64,000 nt of DNA from Meghimatium bilineatum. Taxonomy: Eukaryota > Mollusca > Gastropoda > Stylommatophora > Philomycidae. A model generated the notes under the pieces. The model was not told where the DNA came from. It did no database searches and was given only the letters and a program-made list of their open reading frames with translations. Each line of letters begins with the position of its first letter. Position 1 is the first letter of the stretch. A program made the translations under genes and the position numbers. The stretch covers positions 11,794,263 through 11,858,262 of the forward strand of contig CM067314.1 of the NCBI GenBank assembly GCA_034231615.1, read 5' to 3'. This document shows, piece after piece, positions 22,665 through 34,600 of this stretch.

Positions 22665-25600
22665 GTATGTATACTTTGTTTTTATTTTGTAATTCACTGT
22701 GTTATAGTGATGTAGATTTTACATTGTAATTTTGTATTCACTGTGTTATAGTGATGTTTCACATTGTAATTTTGTATTCACTGTGTTATAGTGATGTTTC
22801 ACATTGTAATTTTGTATTCACTGTGTTATAGTGATGTTTCACATTGTAATTTTGTAGTCACTGTGTTATAGTGATGTTTCACATTGTAATTTTGTATTCA
22901 CTGTGTTATAGTGATGTTTCACATTGTAACTTTGTATTCACTGTGTTATAGTGATGTTTCACATTGTAACGTTGTATTCACTGTGTTATAGTGATGTTTC
23001 ACATTGTAACTTTGTATTCACTGTGTTATAGTGATGTTTCACATTGTAATTTTGTATTCACTGTGTTATAGTGATGTTTCACATTGTAATTTTGTATTCA
23101 CTGTGTTATAGTGATGTTTCACATTGTAATTTTGTATTCACTGTGTTATAGTGATGTTTCACATTGTAATTTTAATCACATTTTCATAAATATGAGTGTA
23201 TTTATTAAAAAAATGTATAGTATTATTATTTTGTTCTAATAAAATAATAATAAATTTATTTAAAAAAATTTTTTTTTAATGTAATAAAATTTGAAGAAAA
23301 TGTTAGAGATCTTCTGGTGGGAAGATGTAGGGACAGTAATTTCAATCAATCAAGTGCCATGCCGAAAAGGCAATCATGTTTCTCCATGAATCTCTGTCTC
23401 TTGTGTTGTCAATAAGTTCAGTTGGTGAACTTCTACCGTGCAACAATACTAGTCCATCTAGCAACTTCTCTCTTTCTCGTCCCCTGTCCTTTCGCCCCTT
23501 GATCTATCCAGTGGTTATTAAGTGTTCAAGCTGTGTTTTTCTCAGCACATGCCCATGAAACCTTGACAGTCTGCCCCTAATATTTGATATGATTGATATT
23601 TTTACGCTAGCATCAATGAGAACCTCTGCATTAGTTTTCTTGGCTGTCCATAGTATTTTCATCATTCTTCTCAGAAACCACATCTCTGTAACCTCCAGTT
23701 CATTTTGAATTTTTTTGTTTACAGTCCATGCTTCACATCCATAAAAAAGAATTGGTTCGATATAATATCTCAGCACTCGAATTCTGGTCTGCATTGATAG
23801 TGTTCCATTGCACAAAATGGCTCTCATATTTTTTTGGGAATGCTGATTTTAAAGTAATGTACATATCTCACTAATTGATAGCATCAGGAGCTAGCAATAA
23901 ACAGTAGAGAGACGACCTTGCATTTTTATTTTTACAGAATGGCACAAGATGGTTTTGCATCAGATTTTGCAAAAGGTTTCTTCTTCTGCGTTCGTTCTCA
24001 AACTCCTGCAGATTAGCAGGATGTAGTCCGGAGAACGGAATGCGTTGTGTCATGGTTTACAGCATTGCTGCGATATCTGCGCCTTTCGGTCTGACACATC
24101 CGACTTCAGCGTGGCTTTTGGTCACTGACCCTATATGAGATGGGACAGCCAACTCCATCCCATAACCTCCTTAGTCGCCTTTTGCAACATGCGTGGAAGG
24201 TGAACAGTGTTGCTATTCTTTGCTCCCCTTTCGGGCCCAGGCAACACACGGGCATGCAAAAGGTTTGATGATGCTCAAGTGAAAACCATTTGGGAGAGTT
24301 ACCAGGTCTTTGCCAATGATTTTATCAGAGGTGCTATAAAGTTGCTGTGCATAAATTTGAAAGGAAGTATATATACTCAATATGACATCATTGAAAGTTG
24401 TGTCTCCACATGTCCATATCCTTTCGACAAAGATGGAACCAAAAGATGCTGAGAACTAAGACTGCCCAGGTTTTCCTATATTCAAACAAGACCACAGTTA
24501 TCCTAGAAAATACAGTTGCTGAAGATGGAGGCAATAAGCCAACAGCGCATGACTGCAATCAGGATGCCATGCGAACAAAAGAAGACATTTGTCTGTTTCC
24601 ATGCTCCAGTGTAAAGCATGACTCTGCAGATTACTAGTAACTGCAGAGTTTTTAACTTTTATTCAATGAAATAACTTTGTTGTGCTACTAGCCACTTTAC
24701 CCGATATGCAATTGACATGAGCAGTAGTGTTTTTTTTCTAAATGTTGTAATGTTATAAATGACTCAGTATTAACAATTAACACAGCTTTTACTAAGAACA
24801 ATTAGCACAGCTCGGATCTGTTTCTGATAACAATTTAGCACAGCTGGGATATGTTACTTAGAACAATTTAGCACAGCTGGGATATGTTACTTAGAACAAT
24901 TTAGCACAGCTGGGATATGTTACTTAGAACAATTTAGCACAGCTGGGATATGTTACAGAGAGCAATTTAACACTACTGAAATCACTTACTGAGAACAATG
25001 TAGCAAAGAGTTGAGGTTTAATGATATAACTTAAAATGTCTCATTAATACAGGGCTACAATAATGTCTCATTAATACAGGGCTACAATAATGTCTCATTA
25101 ATACAGGACTACAATAATGTCTCATTAATACAGGGCTACAATAATGTCTCATTAATACAGGGCTACAATAATGTCTCTTTAATACAGGGCTACAATGTCT
25201 CATTAATACAGAGCTACAATAATGTCTCATTAATACAGGGCTACAATGTCTCATTAATACAGGGCTACAATGTCTCATTAATACAGGGCTACAATAATGT
25301 CTCATTAATACAGGGCTACAATAATGTCTCATTAATACAGGGCTACAATGATGTCAGTTTTCATGGTTCGAATCAGATACCAACGCCTAACATTGATTTT
25401 TTGGGCTACAATGGAATCATAATGAACAACTATTATGTCAGCCCCATATGTACGCCAACTCGTAGTGCACTGATGACAGGCAGGCATCCCATACATACGG
25501 GTATGTTAGTCATTTTAAGCAGCTGGGCTTGTGCTATCGGGGTCCAGAATATTGTGACTCTTTCTTTATTTTTGCTGTTATGTCTTGCAGCATCAGGGGT

Positions 25601-28600
25601 AGAAGAATTCTCTGGAGACAGGCTTTTTTATATGTTTGTTTTCTTAGCCTTTTTTATTTGTGGTCTTTAATGTTATTACAAACACATTGAAGATTCTAGA
25701 GTGTTGGTTACTAAACACAATAATAAAAAGAAAACTACGCCTGTTTGGTCATATAAAGAGACACAACTGTTTAGAAAGACAAATAATTGAGGGAAGAGTA
25801 CCTGGGAAGAGGAGAAAGGGTAAACTAAGAAGATGATGGACTGACGACATTAAAGATAATATGAATCCATCGTTAGAAAATTCAAGCCACATCGCCCAAG
25901 ACAGAGAGAGGTTCAGAGAGTTCATTGGAAAGACAACGTTCTGGAAGGAATACGTCACATGGCATAATATTATTACTGTTTGTAATAATGAATGTAAATT
26001 TCAAGTTTATTTTGACAGTTAAAATATTGTAAATACTTAATTTCACAGCTGTCATCATTGAATATTGGTAAGTAAATGCTCATGACATTCATGAGTCTGC
26101 ATATACACACCGAATTATAGTTTGTGCACCAATGACAGGCAAGCACAAAGACATGACATTCATGAGTCTGCATATGCACACCGAATTATAGTTTGTGCAC
26201 CAATGACAGGCAAGCACAAAGACATGACATTCATGAGTCTGCATATGCACACCGAATTGTAGTTTGTGCACCAATGACAGGCAAGCACAAAGACATGACA
26301 TTCATGAGTCTGCATATGCACACCGAATTGTAGTTTGTGCACCAATGACAGGCAAGCACAAAGACATGACATTCATGAGTCTGCATATGCACACCGAATT
26401 GTAGTTTGTGCACCAATGACTGGCAAGCACAAAGACATGACATTCTAACATGGCTGGATAGAGCAGGCAAGTACCAAAAAAAATGACAAAAAAAAGTTGG
26501 TCCAAGACATTTAGAACAAATTAAATGTTATTTCCTCTTCTGCAATCAACTACACTATGTTCTTTGTCTGATACTGGTCATTGTATAGAGCAGTTTGTTG
26601 TATCTTACCTGATACTGGTCATTGTATAGAGCAGTTTGTTGTACGAGGCGTGTTCAAATGAAAACGGGACTTGTGGATTTATTTAAAAAGTATCATACGC
26701 AATTTAATATTTTCAACGGAATTGAACAAAGCAACCACTTGTGAATAAGAATGCACCTGGGTTCATCAGAAAAAATCTCCGTATACATTTAGGCAAGCAT
26801 CCCACTGTTTAGGTAGACGTCGAATGCCGTCCGAGAAAAAGTTGCGTGGCTGTTCTCTGAACCATGTGGTCACCGCTGTCTTCACGTCTGCGTCGCTGTT
26901 GAATCGCTGTCCCTTTAGTGCTTTCTTCAACGGTCCGAACAAATGGAAATCTGCAGAAACCTGTGTCTTGAATTTTTTGGGTTTTGGTGAACCTGGATGT
27001 TTCCATTGCATGCTGTCAATTTTGCTGCTCGGTTCATAGTGGTGGCACCACGATTCATCACCTGCCACAATGCTCAACAGAAATGCATCACACTCTGCCC
27101 TGTAACGCATCAGGTGGTTCAAACTCCACCCCATCCGTTCTTCCTTATGGTGGTCAGTCAACATCCGTGGGACCCACTGTGAACACACCTTCCGATAGTT
27201 CAATTTCTTCCGAACAACCATGTGGGCTGTCCCAATTGACATATGGAATTCTTCTGCAAGCGAACGAATGCTCCGACGACGGTCAGTCAGTACTGCTTTA
27301 TCAAGCACGGCTATGGCTTCTTCTGTTGCAACAATATGCGCCTGACCTGGCCGTGCAAGATCTGCCGTTAACTCACGTCCGTCTTTAAACATACGCACCC
27401 ACTCCATCACTCTGGTCCTCGACAAACATTTGTCACCATATGCTGCCTTCATTCTCCGATGAATGTCTACTGCTTGACATCCTTCAAATGAAAGAAACTG
27501 GATCACAGCACGCTGATTCACTTTGGACGGGTTCGGAATCACACCCGCCATATTGTTAACAGTCTTCTGCAGCACATATGCATGCTGGGAAGATGAACAC
27601 GTGACCGTATGTAAATTATTGGATACTCATTACTAGTGCAAAATGTCATCAATATCAGTGCGCTCTATCACGCGTGGTGTAACAAGTCCCGTTTTCATTT
27701 GAACACGCCTCGTATCTTACCTGATACTGGTCATTGTATAGAGCAGTTTGTTGTATCTTACCTGATACTGGTCATTGTATAGAGCAGTTTGTTGTATCTT
27801 ACCTGATACTGGTCATTGTATAGAGCAGTTTGTTGTATCTTACCTGATACTGGTCATTGTATAGAGCAGTTTGTTGTATCTCACCTGATACTGGTCATTG
27901 TATAGAGCAGTTTGTTGTATCTCACCTGATACTGGTCATTGTATAGAGCAGTTTGTTGTATCTTACCTGATACTGGTCATTGTATAGAGCAGTTTGTTGT
28001 ATCTCACCTGATACTGGTCATTGTATAGAGCAGTTTGTTGTATCTCACCTGATACTGGTCATTGTATAGAGCAGTTTGTTGTATCTCACCTGATACTGGT
28101 CATTGTATATAGCAGTTTGTTGTATCTCACCTGATACTGGTCATTGTATAAAGCAGTTTGTTGTATCTCACCTGATACTAGTCAATGTATAAAGCAGTTT
28201 GTTGTATCTCACCTGATACTGGTCATTGTATAGAGCAGTTTGTTGTATCTTACCTGATACTGGTCATTGTATAGAGCAGTTTGTTGTATCTCACCTGATA
28301 CTGGTCATTGTATAGAGCAGTTTGTTGTATCTCACCTGATACTGGTCATTGTATAGAGCAGTTTGTTGTATCTCACCTGATACTGGTCATTGTATAGAGC
28401 AGTTTGTTGTATCTTACCTGATACTGGTCATTGTATAGAGCAGTTTGTTGTATCTCACCTGATACTGGTCATTGTATAGAGCAGTTTGTTGTATCTCACC
28501 TGATACTGGTCATTGTATAGAGCAGTTTGTTGTATCTCACCTGATACTGGTCATTGTATAGAGCAGTTTGTTGTATCTTACCTGATACTGGTCATTGTAT

Positions 28601-31600
28601 AAAGCAGTTTGTTGTATCTCACCTGATACTAGTCAATGTATAAAGCAGTTTGTTGTATCTCACCTGATACTAGTCAATGTATAAAGCAGTTTGTTGTATC
28701 TCACCTGATACTAGTCAATGTATAAAGCAGTTTGTTGTATCTCACCTGATACTGGTCATTGTATAGAGCAGTTTGTTGTATCTTACCTGATACTGGTCAT
28801 TGTATAGAGCAGTTTGTTGTATCTCACCTGATACTGGTCAATGTATAAAGCAGTTTGTTGTATCTCACCTGATACTGGTCATTGTATAGAGCAGTTTGTT
28901 GTATCTCACCTGATACTGGTCAATGTATAAAGCAGTTTGTTGTATCTCACCTGATACTAGTCAATGTATAAAGCAGTTTGTCGTATCTCACCTGATACTA
29001 GTCAATGTATAAAGCAGTTTGTTGTATCTCACCTGATACTGGTCATTGTATAGAACAGTTTGTTGTATCTCACCTGATACTAGTCAATGTATAAAGCAGT
29101 TTGTTGTATCTCACCTGATACTAGTCAATGTATAAAGCAGTTTGTTGTATCTCACCTGATACTAGTCAATGTATAAAGCAGTTTGTTGTATCTCACCTGA
29201 TACTAGTCAATGTATAGAGCAGTTTGTTGTTTCTCACCTGATACTGGTCAATGTATAGAGCAGTTTGTTGTATCTCATTGGATACTGGTCATTGTATAGA
29301 GCATTTCGTTGTATATCTTCGGATACTGGTCAATGTATAGAGCAGTTTGTTGTTCTCACCTGATACTGGTCATGTATAAAGCAGTTTGTTGTTTCTCACC
29401 TGATACTGGTCAATGTATAAAGCAGTTTGTTGTTATCTCACCTGATACTGGTCAATGTATAAAGCAGTTTGTTGTTTCTCACCTGATACTAGTCATGTAT
29501 AGAGCAGTTTGTTGTTATCTCACCTGATACTGGTCATGTATAGAGCAGTTTGTTGTTTCTCACCTGATACTGGTCAATGTATAGAGCAGTTTGTTGTATC
29601 TCATTGGATACTGGTCATTGTATAGAGCATTTCGTTGTATATCTTCGGATACTGGTCAATGTATAGAGCAGTTTGTTGTTCTCACCTGATACTGGTCATG
29701 TATAAAGCAGTTTGTTGTTTCTCACCTGATACTGGTCAATGTATAAAGCAGTTTGTTGTTATCTCACCTGATACTGGTCAATGTATAAAGCAGTTTGTTG
29801 TTTCTCACCTGATACTAGTCATGTATAGAGCAGTTTGTTGTTATCTCACCTGATATTGGTCATGTATAGAGCAGTTTGTTGTTATCTCACCTGATACTAG
29901 TCAATGTATAGAGCAGTTTGTTGTATCTTACCTGATACTGGTCATTGTATAGAGCAGTTTTTTGTATCTCACCTGATACTAGTCAATGTATAAAGCAGTT
30001 TGTTGTATCTCACCTGATACTGGTCAATGTATAAAGCAGTTTGTTGTATCTCACCTGATACTGGTCATGTATAGAGCAGTTTGTTGTATCTCACCTGATA
30101 CTGGTCATTGTATAGAGCAGTTTGTTGTATCTTACCTGATACTGGTCATGTATAGAGAAGTTTGTTGTATCTCACCTGATACTAGTCAATGTATAAAGCA
30201 GTTTGTTGTATCTCACCTGATACTAGTCAATGTATAAAGCAGTTTGTTGTATCTCACCTGATACTAGTCAATGTATAAAGCAGTTTGTTGTATCTCACCT
30301 GATACTAGTCAATGTATAAAGCAGTTTGTTGTATCTCACCTGATACTAGTCAATGTATAAAGCAGTTTGTTGTATCTCACCTGATACTGGTCAATGTATA
30401 AAGCAGTTTGTTGTATCTCACCTGATACTGGTCATGTATAGAGCAGTTTGTTGTTATCTCACCTGATACTGGTCATGTATAGAGCAGTTTGTTGTTTCTC
30501 ACCTGATACTGGTCAATGTATAGAGCAGTTTGTTGTATCTCATTGGATACTGGTCATTGTATAGAGCATTTCGTTGTATATCTTCGGATACTGGTCAATG
30601 TATAGAGCAGTTTGTTGTTCTCACCTGATACTGGTCATGTATAAAGCAGTTTGTTGTTTCTCACCTGATACTGGTCAATGTATAAAGCAGTTTGTTGTTA
30701 TCTCACCTGATACTGGTCAATGTATAAAGCAGTTTGTTGTTTCTCACCTGATACTAGTCATGTATAGAGCAGTTTGTTGTTATCTCACCTGATATTGGTC
30801 ATGTATAGAGCAGTTTGTTGTTATCTCACCTGATACTAGTCAATGTATAGAGCAGTTTGTTGTATCTCATCGGATACTGGTCATTGTATAGAGCATTCCA
30901 TTGTATATCTTCGGATACTGGTCAATGTATAGAGCAGTTTGTTGTATCTCACCTGATACTGGTCAATGTATAGAGCAGTTTGTTTAAAATTGCTGTAGGT
31001 TCTTCACAAGGTGTTTTCAGAGATGCATCATGGGCCAGATATGTGGACTTAGGATCTGTGACATTTCTGCATGGTTGTTAGACCACTACTATTTGTTTTA
31101 TATTTACGCTCTACAACATTGCCATTAATTGATAAGCATTTGGTGCATAGAGTAAAGTGTATTGTACATACACCCTGTTTCAAGTACTGTACCACATGGG
31201 CTGTTGTTTTCCGACTTGGATGTTAGAATGGTATCTTCTGATACTAACCTAAAACCTATTATTCAGGGAAACCACTGTAGATTTAGTTTATCTTACATAA
31301 TCCTTGATTCTTGATTAGAAACTGGCCTCACTGCAAGTGGGGCATTCCCATAAGTGCTCCGCCCTCTGTTTCAGCAACCAATCGATTCAATGATGTTTCG
31401 AGTCTAGTGTTGCCGAAACAGACGTCGACATCAGGGCACAATTCTGGCCCTTGCGCCAGGTTTCTTTGTTGTTCTGCCCACCCCGTACCCATAACTAGTT
31501 CAAGCACGTCGGCCTGTCAAAACAATATGGTAACTGTTATCGAAGGTTACGACTACAGGATTGTATAGATGACATGCCATGAAGCTTCTATAAGACGATA

Positions 31601-34600
31601 ACCTCAATATAAAGGCATGCCATCTACTAAGGTTTTCTGTTTCATAATTCAACTAATATATCAACCAATAATTCCTACATAATTCAAAATATGCACTTTA
31701 ACAGCAAAATATGTTTCTACGTCTACATTCTGGTGCAAATGGAAGTCCAGATTGCTACATCTAATTGGTGTAAGAAAATACATTTTCTGATCCTTGTTGA
31801 AAAAGTGTGTTATTTGTGGTTGTCATGTTTTACAGCTTTGCTGTTATATCTGCACCTTTCAGCCTGACACATCCTACCTCAGGATGACACAACACAATGA
31901 TTTTCTATCAGGGGCCCTCATATTGATCTAGAATCCACGAGCTATTACTGAAATATTCCTGGAGAAGACTGAGAAATTATGAGTCTGCTTGGAGTGCAGT
32001 GATATCAGTCCGTAATTCAACCAGCAACACTAAATGTATGTGGCCTCTGAGACCAAATTATGATAATTAGTAAGTTGGCAACACTAATGGATATAACAAT
32101 AGATAACACCAAAGCACCAAAGTGAAACAAGCCAGAGAATTTAAATATCTAGACAGTATTTTTCCAAAAATGGACTAGACAATGAAATAGAAACAAGGTG
32201 TCAGAAGCAAACACTGTGACTTATCAACTTTCACCATTACTTCTCCACCCAAAGATCAAGATGGAAATCAAAAGACAGATAATATATAACATTTTTGTTC
32301 CCAAATTCTGCTACCAATGTCAAACATGGTCTTTAACAGTCTTGCAGCTGAGAAAAATCATTACATATGACATGAAGTGTCTAAGAAAAGCTGCAATGGT
32401 TACTAAACTAGATAAAAAATTTTAATAAATAGGAAAAGAGTAGGTATAATATCATGTATTGAACATATCGAAAGACAGCAAGTAAAATGATGCGGTCACC
32501 TTATGAGAATGAACTCAATCCAAATACCAATAAGAGCAAATAGCAAAACAATATCCGGACATAGAGCCACAGGTAAACCAAGAAAATGGTGGATATAAAA
32601 CATCAAGATAATGAACAAACATGGAACTCAATGCAAGCACGATGCCACATCTGGCCTCGGAATGACAATTGAGGCTCCTACCCTTATACTAAACTTCAAG
32701 CGTGGATACTATTGACCATCATTCACCTAGGTTGGTTGGTTGCTGATCCAGCGGTCCATGAGCTCATTCTCTTTGACCCAATGCCATTAAATGGCATTAT
32801 ATTGCTGAGAAGTGTGTGGATTTTTTGACCTTCCCGGGCCAGAGCCAGAGAATAACTATCACACCACCAGAAAGGAAAGTTTCAACCTATGCACTGCTCC
32901 GAGCTACTGCAGCCAAGATAGGGTTCACTGTGCTTATTCCCTATCACCAATTAACTACTAGTTATGCCGAACTTCTCTATTGCTCAAGGAATTCAACTAA
33001 ATGGTCATGTCAAAAGGATTGTCATGTCCTGAGTCACTGTGCCTCTGCGATGGTCCTCTCATTTATCTGGGGAATGACAATAGATAGGCAATAACCAATA
33101 TTCCTGCATAATTTCTAATGTATGAATGTTCTGTATTTTTGTAGGAATGCAGCACGATGTCATTGTTGGAGACCAGCCGTATGGGTTGCCCCTTAATGAG
33201 ACAATCATGCCACAGTATTTCAATAAATTAGGCTACCGATCTCACATTGTTGGAAAGGTGAGGCACGAAATTTGGAAAACTTTGAATACATTTATTGCGT
33301 ACATCTGTTCATGGGATATGTAATTGATAGTTAGTTAGTTAGTTAGTCGTCGGATCATCATCACTGCAAACTGGACACATCCATAGTTGCTCCGATCTCT
33401 CCTTGAGTGTATCCGCCATCACACTTCTGCTGACAGTACCGGTCCTATGCTGGTTGACCATCATTCTTCTGCGGCCTCCAAAATGTTCACCTCTAGCAAT
33501 ACCGCATCTCAATCCCTGATCTTTAATCCTAGCCATTGAAAAGGAATCATCATCCACATTAGTCTCACTCTCGCGTGTTATATCTCTTAAGGAGTTCAAA
33601 ACGTCAGCGCGATCCATTGCCCCATCGCCCTTTGCCACAATCGCACACGATGCCAGTTGATCCTCTCTTTCATTGCCTCGAACGCCCACATGTCCCGGCA
33701 CGAAAATAAATGTAACCGCTTTCAAGCTCGCATTTCTCAAGGCCTCAATCCACTGTTCGCGAACGAGACCCACTTGTACCTTCTTAATCATACTCATAGA
33801 GTCACTCAAGATGCAGACCTGCGTTACTTTCTGTGTGCGTAGCCACTCAAATGCCTTGGTCACCGCCATAGTCTCCATGGTCATTAATGTAATTGATTTG
33901 GCTGCTCAAACAAAATATTGAGATGCAGTCAGTATCAAGTGGTTTGACTACTTGTACCACTCAAATAACTTTGGTCTTCCATAATAAGTGAGACTGCGAT
34001 AAAACTATTTAGCAATAGTACTTACATAGAACATGTTGGTTTGTCTTTCTGTCCGTGATATTCTTAGGACCTTTCCATAAAATTTCATTTTGAATGCTGA
34101 TATTTTCTTTTCCATCGTGGATGTCATTGCTCACATTTCACAATACTGCCAAAGCACAAACAGGTGCTGAAGTCTGAGATATCAGGCAGAGAGACACACC
34201 AGCAACCATGGGTCAGAACAAGAATCAGTAGACAATTCACGTGACAACAGTCCGACTTTTTAATTTCATATGTTATTGCACTGAGCTTCCATTTCTTGGA
34301 GATTTTTTTTTAAAATGTGACTAAAGATACTGATCTAGCGATTTGCATGCAACACACTTGACTACCACCCCTCCACTCAGAGTGTGCAGCATGCATATCA
34401 CTGATAGGGGGATCTCATTACTAAACGTGTAGAACGTTGGCTGTGTCGGAATATGTGGCTGTATCAGAATTTCGTTCCGTTTAATTATGTCGTCTTTTTG
34501 TTTCATAGAAACCTGCCCACTGATTCTTGTATAGTACCCAACCATGATATCACACAACATGACTAACATGTCTTCACAATGAAATGTACAAACTTGCTGT

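Larger units (their letters stand above)
26568..30984 (+). repeat. 41-bp minisatellite in ARSB intron 2, about 80 copies
   Basis: Unit starts CTGATACTGGTCATTGTATA and continues GAGCAGTTTGTTGTATCTCAC. Variants differ at TCTTACC/TCTCACC, GGTCATT/AGTCAAT and GAGCAG/AAGCAG. Two units precede and the rest follow an inserted mariner (26644-27712). A compound block of about 326 bp marked by CATTGGATACTGG and a GCATTTCGTTG unit recurs near 29275, 29601 and 30540, with a diverged copy near 30866. Open frames reading '[13 protein letters not shown]' are artefacts of the repeat. Confidence 0.95.

Noticed and set aside
24207-24637. Additional exon(s) of a gene in ARSB intron 1
   Set aside because: Frames overlap a SINE-L end and resemble no known protein.
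25366-25380. B-box-like GGTTCGAATCA
   Set aside because: It is coding sequence of sulfatase exon 2 (GSNQ).
26089-26505. Overlapping minus-strand Cys-rich frames
   Set aside because: Frame-shifted shadows of the 71-bp array.
29309-30792. Repeated 72-codon frames rich in CCxSPDTGQ
   Set aside because: Shadow translation of the 41-bp minisatellite; no start context or splice support.
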